From: Embiotoca jacksoni
Lineage: Eukaryota > Chordata > Actinopteri > Embiotocidae
NCBI GenBank assembly: GCA_022577435.1
Contig: JAKOON010000005.1
Span: forward strand, 10,133,724-10,197,723
DNA length: 64,000 nt
Reading direction: 5' to 3'
The translations under genes and the position numbers were made by a program. The notes beneath the pieces were generated by a model that had not been told where the DNA came from, searched no databases, and was given only the letters and a program-made list of their open reading frames with translations. Below, piece by piece: positions 37,301-52,300 of this stretch; position 1 is the stretch's first letter, and each line of letters opens with the position of its first letter.

Positions 37301-40300
37301 CAGGTGAAGAAAGCCCAGTTCATGGATGGATTACTTAATAACTTTTAGTTGTTTGTAATTAACAATTGATGATTATTTCTCTTCTGTAGGTCACAGTTGT
37401 TGCAAAAGTTCTCAAAGTTTAGCAGCAGCAGTGTGACATCAACACTATAGCTGAAAGACATATAGTGGTGCAAACTCAGAAAGTAGACTCTGACAGATGA
37501 GACAGAAAAAAAATCACAAACAATGGGCAAACATTTCATCAGCTGTCCATACAATAGCTCTAATTTTCAGATGCTTGGTGTAATAATAGCCACGACATCC
37601 TTCTGCTCTTCTTATGATCACTTTTCCATGAAATTAGATCAACGCAACGTTCCATCTTCATCACTAATAGATTATGGCTGAATGTGAGATAATTGGACTA
37701 TCCTATTTTGGCCGTGTTATGAAATTCTGCTGCAAATTCTAAATATAATTTGGGACTGGTGAGGAAAACGGAGTGCTGAGTTAATCAGCTTGTTCAAGGT
37801 TAATGGTACATGCCGGGTATATTTGTTGAAGAGATTTAGAGATGCACAGTTAATCTCTGTACTTAACTTTTAAGATCTTGCCATCTCGGAGTGAGCTTTA
37901 ATGTAAAATGGAGGGAGAAAATCGAATTAAAGTAAAAGCGGCGCTTGGGTGGATGAATAACTAATGGCTGAACAGCCTCCTTCTTGGTGATAACTGGTAA
38001 TTGGTTTGGGGGGGCAGAGGAAAGAAGTGGGAGATAGGGGGTAGCTGGATGATACTATGTGCTGTGCAGATCAGCAAAAAGCTTTGGCTGGTGTGAAAAG
38101 ATGTTGTAAGGAGTAATGGTGCCATCCATATGCTGACTGAAGAAAATCAAATAGGTACTGTCATGGAACACCTCTTTAGGTGTTGAGATGGAGGCAGAGG
38201 GAAGGTGTGACAAAATAAAGAGCAAAGTAGGAGTATTTACAAAAAAAGGTTAAAATGTAAAGTAAAACCAAACACACCAAAGCCCTTCCCTCACTTATAT
38301 TTGTCTGTAACCTTCCTGTCTACTTACTTGTAGATGAAGAAAAGTAATTTAAATGTTGAAAGAAAAATACAGTTTATTACAACCTTAACAGTACAACAGA
38401 GGTCATTGATTTTTGCACAGATACACTATATAGGTGCTGGTAGGCAGATTTTATGACATATCCACAAAGCAATGAGTCTGCTAACACGTGTTCCTACCCT
38501 CTAATATGACCCCCGGGAGTGTTTCCGAAATTGCCGCCCCTGGTTTAGCTTGACTCTGCCTCACAGGAAACCCTGTTCGCATTAAAGTTTGCTCAGCTAC
38601 TCTGAAGGGCGAACCAATCGGCAATCCAGTTGTTCCAACAGTTTCAAAATTAACTCGAGATCTATGCCCGGTAGAGTGCAACAACTAGAAAAGATTTCTT
38701 ATTTATGGAGTGTTACCAAAGCCCTAAATTTATGCAGTGAATTTGGGTCTGGAAGCACCAGACTGTCTTTGGTTAGGTTTAGGCACAAAAATCACCTGGC
38801 TTGGGTTAGGGAAAGATAATGGTTAGGGTTAAAATCATAACTTGAACTGGGTTGTGCCTTAAAGTTACTAAGTCCTCAAAGTTATGTAAACTTTGTAGTC
38901 GTGGCAAAAGGAAACGCAATCTGAAGAGACTATCCCGACCAGGGATATAACTCCAGCACTGGACTCCTGCAACCAAGTCCCTGTTGTGTCGAACCAACCC
39001 ACCTGCGTCTAACATAGAAAAACTCACATCACTCCTTGCTTTTCCAGGACAACAGATTGTCTTTATTCATTTGACTGCTAGAAGCTGCTTGGCTTCAAAA
39101 CTTAGCTGTGGGACGTAATAAGCTGCTTGCACAAAAAAAACCTATGGGGTCATTTTCTGGAGGAGGGCAGTCCAGGAGAGCTGGGCTAGCTGTTTCCACG
39201 GCTTCAAGTCTTACTCCCAAGATAAGCTAAGCAACTTCCAGCTCACTTCAAATTTATTGTTCAGATACGAGAGTGATCTCTTTATTTAACCCAAAATGTT
39301 GAACAGTTCCTTTGGCCATTCTGAGGCAAAACTGAGTATGGTCAAATGACATGTAAAAAAATAAGTAAGTAAGTAAGTAATTATCACATACATCTTTGGT
39401 AGGTAGGTGGAAGATGAACCAGGAATTTGGTTCATATGACTTTTTTTGCAACATTGCCGCCTTCCCAGATTTTAGCAACGAACAATGTACAGTGTTTTTA
39501 CAGTGAAAAATTATCTCAAACTATAAAAATAAGACCAAATTGAAATGAACCAGATTTGTTTTGCATTATTTGCTATTTTGCATAACGTTTTAGAGTGCAG
39601 AATAGATGACATGTAACAGATGGGACTAGCAATGTTGTCAAATGTCAGGTCCAGTCTTATTCACTGTGGCCTGGAGAGACTTTGAAAGCAATAAATTGTT
39701 TCCTTCACGTTTGATGTGCTCATTTTAGCAGCAGAGGCAATTAACACTGGATAAGCACTATTTACATAATGCCAGACACACTTGTGATCACAACAAAGGC
39801 ATCTCATCCCTCTTTCCCGCCCCTCCCTGCTCCACCTGGCGCTTTGTCTGGGAGGCTGTCGCACGGTGGCTAGTTTGGGAATGAAAGTGGAGGTCAGACG
39901 GTGGCACGTGGGGCTTTGTCAGTGTAAATAATAAACTGCAAGGGTTTGAAAGGTCAGTCAGGACCCCTGCGGCTGACCACTGATCTGCCATTAACTAGGA
40001 ACCAGTTCAGGTGGGGTGGATAGGAAAATAGGGATGAAAGAAAGTAGGAAGGAAAGAGGTAAGAAAGAAGATGAGAGAAGGGAGGGGGGGCTGGGGGGTC
40101 TTAAACAACAAAGCATTTAAAATTCATGTCTACATGCTGAAGAAAAAAAAAGTCAATCCACAAAACAATTTATTTTGTGCACAGTGTGTGTGATTACTGG
40201 TATCTTGTATCTGAGACTTCTGTTTTTAATACTTTCCCCAGAGTCAAATAGGGTAATATGCATCACATCATAAATGTCAACCACCACAAAGAACTCGAAA

Positions 40301-43267
40301 AGAGAGCAGGTCGGTAAAATCAAGACCGCTTCATGGACAGTAAGCGAGCAGGTCTGGTCAATTCTGCCAATGTCAATGAGAATAAAAGGACCGTATTACT
40401 GATGATGGCCTGAGGCTGCGAAGTCTCTCATTCAAGCTTTTGTTTCACCAAAGTCATCTTCAAATCTTAATTCAAACGCTGTGAATTTATCAGAGAAGGT
40501 AAAGCTCGGGGATGTCTGGCAGGTAAATGGCTGGCGATTTGATAAAAATGTCAGGTTTATGGAGTCACAGGATTATAAGGCCTCTCTGGTACCCAATGAG
40601 TAAATACGAGGTTATTGACTTCAGAGCACTCAGCAAAGCTCAACACCACAAGGATCAAACTAACAGACTGTAAATACTGCCTACGAAGTGCAGTTATACG
40701 CCCTAGGAAATTTGGCAGAATAATTCCATTCACCTGGATTCTGACAGCTTTTAGATGTAGACGTAAAAGCTTTTAGAAAGTGAAGACAACACCTTGACTT
40801 CTGTGTGAGGGAGAAGGTAGGACGTAGACCTGAAGACAGCAAAGAGGCGCCATTTGAAAGTGGTTCCAGACACACAGCAGTAAATAAGGTCAGAACTTCC
40901 GAGGAAAACCAGAGCTGTCCAATTAGGACGGCATTTACAATGAGACAGTGATGAAGCTGCTGAAGATAATCTTATCCTTGTAAAAGAGCAGCGGCACAAT
41001 GGCATGATTAAAAGGAAGGACATTATCTTCAAAGAGTGATCACAAGTGTAATCAATCTACTTCATGGCTCCCTGCTGTGTTGTTCATGGCAAAGCAAAAA
41101 TGGCAGAGAGGTTAGGAGAGTTAGTGTCTGTGGTTTTCTCACAAGCCTACTTGAGCCTCACTCCTTGTCAGGTCCCCCAGTCAATAAACAAAGGGAAGTG
41201 AGAGGAAATTGGATGCAATTCAGTGTGTCCCACTGTGTCCTGATTACACAGAACAGTAGAGACAGAAATGATGCTCAGAAGAGCTCCTGTATACCTGATA
41301 AATACTGTACTGTCAGACCAAAGATACAGGGAGCAACATGAAGACTTCAGACTCAGACTGATATAATTCATGCTTTAATTGAACAGTAGGAAATATGACC
41401 GTTCAGCTGCAGAGAGGCCATGCATGATTCAGTTCTCAACACTCAGAGATGTGTGCATGTTGCACAAATAGCATCAAGAGAACCAAGAGAACCATCTAAG
41501 GCACTGGTTCCATTTCCATATGAATATAAATCTGTGATATTTAGTTGATGTTAGAGGAAAATGTTGCAGTTTGTTTTAGTTATTTTCGAATGTAAATTTT
41601 TACACACTTGTACTATTAAAATTACTATCCATATGATGATCCACACAGTCACATATCTGTCTCACTATCCCTCTGGGGAAAACTCAGAAACATGATGCAT
41701 TCCCTAGCACCTTACCCTAACCATAACTATCACAACTATCCCCCCCCCCCCTTTTTTTTTTTTTTTTTTTACCAGGTCTTACCCTTGAAAAAGCAGACTG
41801 TACCCATGGGGATCTCAATTTTTGTCCCCACAGTGACACCACTCCCCGTGGATGAGTCATCATTCAGGTCCCCACTGGGATATATAAACAAGCCCATCCC
41901 CCCCCCCCACACACACACACATCCCTGTGCAACAAGTCGTGACTTATCAGTCTAATCAAATGTTTCCTCATTGCTTAGCTTGTGTGTGGAGGGCAGAACA
42001 CTTGGCAGTCATTCATTTGTCAAGTTCAGAAAACTTTATTGAATATACTGTTATGCCTTTTGGTGGAGACAGAAATGGTTCAGTTTAATTTATTGAGCTG
42101 TTTCTTAGTGGGTTTATTGTTCAGGATGCCTTGCAAATGCTTACTGGAGAGCTTGTTACTTCATCATGATGATTTTTTTCAAACATTTTCTGTCCCAACA
42201 GCACAATACTCTGTCCAGTTCTCTATGTTTTGATTCCCATTGGCAGACAGTTTAAACACATTGAGAAAGCATATTTTCAAGTGACATGCAGTGACAGATA
42301 TGATCAAATAAAGATTTATCAGGGAGTTTTAGGATGAGTTAAATGGTATTAGAATAACACGGGCCAATTGCTGTACTTAAAGATTCATGAAAAAAAAACA
42401 GAGTGTCCCCACATCGCTGTGTAACAGAAGGGATTTGTAAGTAACCTCACACAACAGTGTCAGCCAGTCTATTCTCAATGTAATGAAACAGCTGTCAAAG
42501 CATGTTTGCATGACCTGAAGCTCTGCACAGTAAATGAGCTGTAACATTACCTTGCTCTTGATGGAGAATACATTAATGAAAAAAAAAATAGTCCACCTGG
42601 TAGTTTTAATATATGCAAAAAAAAAAAACAAGCAAACAAACCAATCTTGATTAAGAACACCTGGCGGTGATGTTGTTTGAAGACTGCATCCATCCAGGGA
42701 TGAGTGGTGTGATTTACAAGCAACACACAGCAAAGTTCCTGATGAATGATTCTGCCATATCTTGAAGTTTCTCCAAAAGAGAGAAAAATATGTGTTGATG
42801 AACATATTGAGCTCATGGAGACACTCCAGAGCTGCACTTATTAGCTGGCACTTCAGAAATATTTTGACATTAAGAAGAAATAAGCAGGCGACTGTACTGA
42901 ATCCACTGATTGTGTGAACAGAGGGGAGACTGGGGGGCGGGGGCGGGGGTAGGGGGGGGTAATGTGGTAATGGTATGCATGTGTGGTGGTGGGTGGGGAA
43001 TCTTCACACTGCCATGGGAACCATAAGCAGGCCACGTATGTTACGACTCGGCTGTGTGTTTGGTGTTTCATAAGGCTCCTCTGGCTAATGGGTGTAATAA
43101 AGGATTGTTCATGCCACCGTCCGCTCATTAATTCTCATTCCTGAGAATGTGAGGGGACCGCTGCAGCAATCAGCCTCTCCTCACTGGTTAATTCCAAGGC
43201 AGATTTATAGTCCGACTGTGTAATGGATGCCCATGTGCACGTGCATGCGATTGCTCCTGCATGTGCG

Positions 43268-43311
<44 letters not shown>

Positions 43312-46300
43312 ATGTGTACTTCGAAGTCATCCTACCCGCACATGGATTCAGTATTGTTTTACAAGGCTTACAACTGCGAGGCCAACATAACATTTTTAAG
43401 TGCAATCACAGCCATGACTTGGATCGCAGTGAAGCTTATACCCAGAGCCCACACCTGGACCAAACAGGCTGCAGAGAGGCTGTCATCTCTTCTGGCTCGG
43501 AGACAGGAACAGGTCACTTGTGGCTGTGGTGGAGTGGAGAGTGGACACTCCTGCCAGACAGCAATGACAGCTGCTCTGCCTCCCCAGCACAGAGTGTGTG
43601 GTATGAAGGGTAATGAAGCCAGGAGAGAGATGTGAACACTGGAGGAGGAGAGGAAGGGACTGCATGGAGTCCAAACTGAGCTTGATAAACAAAGGCCACC
43701 TATATACTTGATAGTAGCCTAATGCAACACAACGTGGCCATGTTTGTGTTTTGCTTGGATTTTCATTATTCTCTACATTATTTGTCAATAAGCTCCTTGG
43801 ACAAATGTTTGACTCTTCTTGGAAGCAGGTAAGATATTAGTACTTCGGGGTGCTGCTGGCAGTGCTGCGAATTGTCATTGGTCATCACGTCACACCAATT
43901 CCCATGACATTAAACACAAACAGCAACCATCAATAACTACTGCATCTCCAGTGGCAACAAATGTTACTTTGACCAAATGAACCTTTTTAAATTGGACTAA
44001 CAGTATTTTATGGGGTAGTGAATTGGAGATGGAATTAGCAGGAAGAAACAAAGTGGTGTAATCAGGTGGTATTGCAGCATTTGCGAGGACCAGTGTGGAA
44101 CACAAACCAAAACAGGCTGTCTCGTTTTACATATCTAGGTTACACAGAGTCTCAGGTCACAGTAGGGCCCCACAATTACTTGTACTAAAATTGTGATCTC
44201 GATTAATGCTTCTAAACGATCTAATTTCCAAATGCCAACAATGCTGCTGCATTTTCATTCGGTACTTAAGTTGCATCAAAACAAGCGCTTCCACTCTCTC
44301 CCTCAACCAATAACAGAGCATTCCATCGCGTGATGCAAAGCAGCAGACACCGGCAATAAGGAAAATAAACCCGGTGAAAGTGAGTGAGAGAAACTCTCAC
44401 TGTTACTTGTTCAAAGGTTTAATAAAAGAAAGCAAGTAACTGAGCTTGATTGTTTTTATTTAACAGTATCAGATTTATGAAGATGCTACAGTTAAGCTGA
44501 AAAAAAGTGTTTCCAAAGACATCCTACTTCAAGCAGCATAAGATTTGTTGCGATTTCTTCAGTATCAAATACATGAGCACACTACACATTTATATTGAAA
44601 AAAATTAATCTATTTAGCAAAAAAAAAAAAAAAAAAAAGTATTCTCATTTTATCCAGAATCGTGCAGCTCTAGGTCACAGGTTGCTTCAGTAGAAGTACA
44701 AGTGAAAGTCTGACTTTCTCTCTGTGTCTCTATTTGCTGTAGTTTTCTTTGTCTTTCCACCACTCATAGCCCAATTATGGCATGACTCTGCCAAACACTA
44801 GGTGCAAGGACACTGACGCTATTAGTCATTTAGAAGTGCAGTGTTGGTTCATTTAGAAGGGAGTGCAGCATCCTCTGACACCATCACACTCATGCGTCCT
44901 CGCTGCACACACAAACTCCTCAACTAGACGGCACAAGCTGAGGAGTCCAGCACCACAGCAGGGTATGACACCACTTTAACTCAAGTAGAAGTTCTTTTGT
45001 TCTAGACTGCCGGACAGTATGCAGAGTTGGCGAGCGATTAGGTTCATTTATACCACGGCAGCCGCTTGGCAAGGATCACCACTCCATGTGGAGCCAATGT
45101 AACACTAGAATGAGACCAAATGGCTCTCTCAATTGGATGGCAGAGAGGGCGGGGGAAGGGGGGAGGAGGGGGGTTGGTGGAGGGCATCTGCTCAACATTT
45201 ACCTAGTGCTTTATAATTAGATGAGCGCAACTGCTTGGGAGCAAAGCGTCTGTTCCACTGTGATTTTCTGATAACAATTCTGCGGCTTGGAAAGAGGCAG
45301 AGGAGGGTGGTGGATCGAGACAATTAGTGGTGCTAATAAAATATGAACCATATTGAAAGTGAAAATAAATGTGTGCTCAAAACATACCAACTGGTGGAAG
45401 GGTGGAAGTTGGTCATGACAAATGCTAATTGGTCCCAAACAGCAGTAGGGCAACCTGTTAAAGCCTGCTCACATCTGGCACTTTCGGTTTCCTCGGTCTC
45501 ACTCTGTTTTGCACATTTTAGTCTCTGCCAAACACCAACACTTATCACAGGAGGATAACTCATAGTACCATATTCAGCAAAGAAGCCCGCTTTGGGGTTC
45601 ATTGAAATGCCTACGTCATGCAACATGTATTTTTGGGTTGGGAAATGTTTGCTGTGAGTAAGGTCTGTTGCACTGCACTGGTCTGCACACATATTGTACT
45701 TAATAACAAATACCAACAAGTTATATTAAGGAATAGTTTAAGCAGAGATTAACCTCAAACCCGATTGTTCAAAGGGACAGGAAGATATGAGCTATAACTT
45801 TTAGTGATCTGGCAAGATTTGACCTGTTCTTATCACATGTTAGGGGCAGACAATATGACCCTAAAATAATAGCATGAAATTTCTGCGATAACAACATTGT
45901 CGACGATCATATTATGGTACTGATTTCAAGACTATGCAACTGCAATATTATAAATGTCAGAATAAATGTAAGAGTTTTCTTTCAAATATTAAGTAAGAAC
46001 TAACATATTAGCCAAGCTTCTCACAAGTATTACATGGTATATATATATATATGACAGAAGTATATATAAAAAATGAACAGAAAAATATAATTAAATAGTT
46101 TATTCAATTATTTGTATGACAATTTATCATCAACTAAAATTTCATGATGGCAACAGCCTTAATAATATGCTGGTTTGTTGTACATCTGATCTTTTTTACA
46201 CTTCCACAGGACTGAAGTCATTACCCTTCATAAAATGTAATCTTCCATCGAGGAGCAGCTGTTAGCCATGCTTGTTGTTGCTTTAAGTTATGCACATAAA

Positions 46301-49300
46301 ATAAGTCATTGCATCAACAAGTCGGAATAATACACATCACAATATCATTTTTTTCATAAAAAATATTCATTAAAATGATTTATTATGACTGATACTATAT
46401 TGCACACCCGCCATATGAGTTTGCTATCATTGGAACTGGCTCAACTTTAACAGCAGTCCGGCAAGTGGTTTTATTTACAACCCAAGTGACCTGCATTCTG
46501 AGCATGAATTTTCAGCTTTATCCAAGATGTCATTGTGTATTAATATCAAACATTTATATTGCCTGCTTTTGGTAAAAAAAAAAAAAAGGTTTGCTTTTTT
46601 GATCGTTTTCAGTAAATCACAACTTTAAGCGAAACCTCTATTCAATAACGTTTCTCATATGAGATGAAGGACTCCCCCGTGGTTGCATGCCTGAGCCTTG
46701 AGTGGCCATTTTCTGACATAAGAAGACCTATATATCTTCCATTCACCTGGGGCCATCACGGAGGTGTGGGATGCGGTGTAGACTTGTCAGACAAAGACAA
46801 AGAGGAAAACGGAACTCCCTCAGTTGTGCGACTGCCAAATTCATTCCTGTACACCGAACAAGCCGGGGTAATAGATTTTCCCCAAGCAAACGGGATATTT
46901 CCAGACTCTTGTTTCCTGAAATACAACTCTCGCCCTCAAGCGAGGAAATCTAGTGGAAAGCTGAAAAAACCACGACGTGATGTTTTGACGTGCAAAGACA
47001 TACACACTTGCATAACAACCCCCCTTCACACACACGCACGCGCACACGCGCGCACGCACACACACACACACACACACACACATAGACAAACACAGACAAA
47101 CACATAAAAGCACCGTGTCAAGAGCTCTCTGTCCGTTTTTTACTGCGTTCTGTCAGTTCCCTGATGAATAGCAGCCCTCAGGTGGAGGAAGTAGCCCATC
47201 CTCATCTCACCCCTCCTCCTCTCTTTCAAAACATATTCTGCTATTGATTAATTCACAAACGGTCTAAAATGCACTCAGTACCTAAAAACAGGCATTCTCT
47301 TCTATTGATTACCTCTGCGCTGCTCCCTCAGGCACCTTCAATTTTAAGGCACGCCTCTAAGGAAAACTAGTTTCACATCAAATTAACTTTGTTTAACTGC
47401 TTTTACCACAAAATGGTTGCAATTTCAGGTCAATATCAGACCTTTGATGCAGAACACTTTTACCATTAAATTATCATCTTTTTTTTTAGCTGACTGTTTG
47501 ATTTGAGGAGGCTTTGGGACTTCACTGTAGTCTTCTGGCACCGATCAGTCACTCTCTTATTTTTGAGGGGGAATTTCTCAGCATGTCTGTGCGCTGACAG
47601 CAGCCACTCCCACTTCACATCTGACAAGCCGTGGAGAGAAAGTGACAGGAACCGATGACACTCAGAGTTACTGACATGCCGATGACACTAATGGACTACC
47701 ACTCTGCGCCCCCCTGACGTTATCCAGTCTCTGCCTCGTCTTTCTTGATCTGCATCTCTCGAGCATCTCACACCAGAGGACAATCACATCAGTGTACAGG
47801 GAATGTGCACAATCACTGAGACATTACATTTGAAAATGAAGTTGTCTGCGGTTAGTTTGGCTTTCGCAAATTGAAAAAAAATGTCTTTGTCCTTGTTCAG
47901 ACTGCCTGTCCAAATATGTTTTCTGTCATTTCCAGATTATATCCGGATTGATTTTTGAAAGTCTGGAGAGCTAAAAAAAACAACACATAAAATGCAATTT
48001 TTTCCAAACCTGATCTAAACCACATTTGGAGGTTGTTTGAAATGCATTTCCAATTGGATTAATAAAGATCCCCCTCAGTCCAGACTTCTTGCGTCACTTG
48101 CAACGCGACACACACTGACGACGTCATTTTCAGAGGGACATAGTGAGAAGAATCTAGCTACCACGAGCACTATTTTGCCGCTATGGAGGGCAACAGCAAA
48201 AAAATTCAAAAGTTCAAAGACATCATGGTGAATTTCCTGTATGTAGGCTTGTGCATGTATTTATGCCCCACTGCTTTATCATACCTGGGTTGTGGGAGCA
48301 AGATATCCTTCTCTACAACCTCCAGGAGGAGGTTTTCCGGAGACATCTAGATCAGACACCTGAACCATGTCACCTGTCTCCTTGGTTCTTTACCAAGCTC
48401 TTACTGCATATCCAACTTCCTCACCATGACCCAAAGGATGAGGTTAGGTAGGTTAGGTTAGGTAGTTACTTTATTCATCCCCAAGGGGACATTTTTTTTC
48501 GCTACAGCAGCAAATGAGGTCAACTAGCTGTGAAAACTGTGGCTGATTATAAGTGTGACAGTGTCATGCTGTCGGCCACTATTTGAAGCTCATCACTGCT
48601 AAGAGGTTGTAATGTGCAGGTATAGATAAGAGCGTTGGGCCTCATTCACCATCCGTTCTTAAGAAGAAATTTCTTCTTAAACTCCATTTACGCAGAAAGA
48701 TTCGGCCATTAACCAATGTTTTACATGATCAGATAATCACACGCATCTTTTTTAATTTACATCCACTACTTAAATGCTATTAAATATGACAGCGCTTTTT
48801 CTGTTCACTTCCTGCAGCAGCACCTCCACTTCAGAACTGCTGAAGTTGTTCTTCTTCTTGGAGTCTGCTGCATTATTTACGTATCTCTCAACTTCTCTCT
48901 TCTCCCTCACTTTCTGTGACTCCGTGTGCACACGGTACTGCAGTGACATGCCCTTTTATGGGCATTGGCAGGTTGTTTACTTATGCTAATGAGAAACAAC
49001 TGGCACGTGCTTTCAATTAATGAGGAACGTGGGATTCATCGGGATAAGAACACAGGGGTGAACAAATCTGGGGTTTAAGAACGCGTCGTGAATCTGACGT
49101 AGACTTTTTCTTAGGACAATTCTTAAGAACAAATTTCAGAAAATTCTTAAGATATTGGTGAATGAGGCCCTTTGTCTTTAGGTTCTGAAAGACCTGATGC
49201 TAAACCAAACCACCTGTCAATCTCACACTATCTTACATTCACCTGCATTACGTGGATTTTAAAATCACGATTTGATCACAGTGGATTAGAAACTGCTCTC

Positions 49301-52300
49301 AAGTACACAGACAAGATTAAGAGTGATTCGAGATGAACAAGATAGGAAAGAGTAACCTGACCTCAAGTAGGGAAACCAGGACCTGCACAGGCGAGAGGTT
49401 TATCCCAAATGGATAACACATGGCTACCACTATGTGGGCCAACAATATGTACATGTCCACTGTGTTATTAAAAAACAGCTACTAAAATATGTCTATAAAC
49501 TATCCTGGCAGGTAATTTTTGTTTTCTTGGCAGGCAGTTCCATTTATGTTTCACCGATTGCCAGTATAACACACTGCTGGCTGAGACTGCATCCAACATT
49601 TTTGTTTGGATTACACCCATGCTTTCAAAGACCCCTACAGTATAGTAATTGCTATACAATACTTTCAGCATTTGTTAAATCAATCTCTCAATGCAACTTT
49701 ATGTTTCTGCACAACAAGGAAATGAATAAGGTCGGCAGCTGCCCCCCAGTCTTCAATCTTCCCTTCTGCCAGTCTGCCTGCTTGAGTTGAGACAGTGAGG
49801 AAGTAGGCCTGAGTGTGAGAGGATCTGGTTTGTGTAGGAGGTGCTGGGTTGACTGCAGTGCTGCGGGGGAGAAAACACGGTCGCCATTCCAACCTTGCTA
49901 AGATTGCATCTACTTCCTACTGTGAACTTCTGCTAGCTGCTGTTTCACAACAATGTGTTGTGTTTTAAAAATAGTTTTCTGTCTCTCTCATGCTCATATT
50001 GATAGTTAGAAAATGAAGTGTGCTTGAATTTCATAATGGCACTTTGTGCTGCAACAAACACGATTTATCACGTGGCTATTAGCATTTAACACTCTCTTCT
50101 ATAGGAAGCATTCCTTGTAAATCAATTAACACGCAAGATGCGCTTACTTAAATTTCTAATGCAACAGGCTTTTTAAATGGATTTTACAATCCAATTAAAT
50201 TACATTTACACTGAGGTGTCAACTGAAACTCGCCCTACATTGACGAGACATTGATTTCTTTTGAGAAAGGCATTGCGATGCTCTCATTGCAAATGCAGCT
50301 CATTAAAAGTGAGGCTTTTGTAACTGTGTCAGTGTGTCAGTGTGACAGCGGCAGCAACAATAAAGCCACGGCAAGGCTCGCCACAGTGGACTTAAACACT
50401 CACCACATGCGGCACATTGCAATCTAAAAAACAGGACACCTTGAGCTTTATTTTTTATTTTTTTAAACCACACAGCTAAGTTCTGTTGTTTGGCTATTGT
50501 ACTCGGGCTAGTAACACCTGATACGAATGATTCCTCTTGTTGTCAGTCGTCTTTGAATTTGAGCCCCCGAGGAATGGGTGTTAGATGTATTCACGGAGCT
50601 TCTTATCGCTTTCCTCCCCAGAGCTCTGGCCATGTGAGCTGTGGAGCAGGGAGGTGTGAGAGTGTGTCACTCTTCCCATCAAATGGCTGTCAGGCCGGGC
50701 TTATCATGGGAGCTGCAGGGGGTGCCCGCTGACCTGTGGAGTGACACCCAGCACGGCTGCCTCGCCCGGGGGGCTTTGTGTCACCCCGACACCACCACCG
50801 ACGCCAACACTCCTCCAACCCCCAACACGCATGCACAGACGGATAGCCTGACCTCTGCCAGCATCAGTCCTATGCTTTTGCTGACACAAGCACACACACA
50901 CCTGTCACAGACAATCTACACCTACAGAGTCACGGGAGTCCTGCAGTGGTTAAAGTATAAAAGTAAGAGCAACGATCGAAAAGAGGACTCGGAGAGTAAA
51001 AAGGCAGACATCGGGTGGAGAAGGCCCGTCAATGAAAGCATCCATCACAAGAACTCAAAGCCTTTGTCACCTCTTTTTATCGAATATAGATGACGCAGGC
51101 AGCCCCTGCCCTGACACCACCCGATTTCTCCAAATGTCACAGACGATGTTGGAGCTGATACTTTATGACCAGAGGGGAGTGGGGGGAGACTGGATGCTGA
51201 AGGCATTAAATGATACAGATAAGAGAAAGCATGTGTATACTGTCAGGTCCTCCCTCATCTTACCAGCCGCAAAAACAGGACCTGGTTTTAGTCACCATCC
51301 AGCAGCAACACTGAAAACACCAACAGCATTGTAGATGATTTACATTATCAAAAATATAGAAAATCACAAAATGAATTGTCTCCATTAACTGTAAAGTCAT
51401 TTAGATCTCAGATAATTTATTACCAGCATACATCAACTATTAGTGGTACTGTATCATAAGTATATGAAATCAATTTGCAACAAACGGACATACTGTACTG
51501 TCACGACTAAACGCAGGTCATTGTGATGAACATCAATTTAATTGTCGTAAATGACAATTTCCCATATTTTGTACATCGTGAAAAACTATAATGTGTATTG
51601 ACGATAACTGTCATATTTACAAAATGAAATTTGATATAATGTTGATTAGACATATACGATAACATCGTGTCCAGCTCCAGTATTTACCTGGTTTAGAACC
51701 CAACACATTACGTGATAATATTGCTCCTTTGTGCTGGCTGCCACTCGCCATATATCTAACAGAGGAAGAGTCAGCTAGTTAAATTGTAATTAACAGCAGG
51801 CATCTCTAGGCTTGTTGGATCCGTTTGGACAGAGTCATTTGCTTAAAAATATGCAATGTATTTAGTCGATATACGTACCATGTATACCACCTTCTGCACT
51901 TTGGGTTTTGAGTCATTGCCAATTTTATTTATCTTTGTATCTATTTAAATGTTCAAAAACTGCATGTTTTATTAAGACAAAAAAACAAAAACATTACTTA
52001 GACCTATTTTATCGGATTGCTTCACTCTTAAAAGTTACTATGGCAAAAGGCATGCTAGAAAATACTAATTTGCTTGTCCAAAGCCATCATTCTCTGACCA
52101 TCTATCTCGGTAGGCCACTGAAGAGCAGCTTTGTGTTGACACTGAGGTTGGTTCTTCAGTCTTTCTTCATGTTTTATGGCACTGAAGCCCATCTTTGCAG
52201 GGAATCACCAGCAAACTGTACAAAACATATCACACTTGCTATTTTTGTAAGTGATGGGTAGAGATAGCATTTATTTTCTTTAAAACATGCAGTTTTCAAA

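Noticed and set aside
46664..47107. 147-codon plus-strand frame
   Set aside because: It runs into a CA microsatellite coding for His-Thr repeats and has no family features.
50641..51093. 150-codon plus-strand frame
   Set aside because: Low-complexity Thr/Pro stretch and no recognisable motif; no splice context.
51500..51690. Possible further hAT remnant (cgataactgtcatat, acgataacatcgtg)
   Set aside because: Motifs look familiar, but no paired termini or target duplication could be found.
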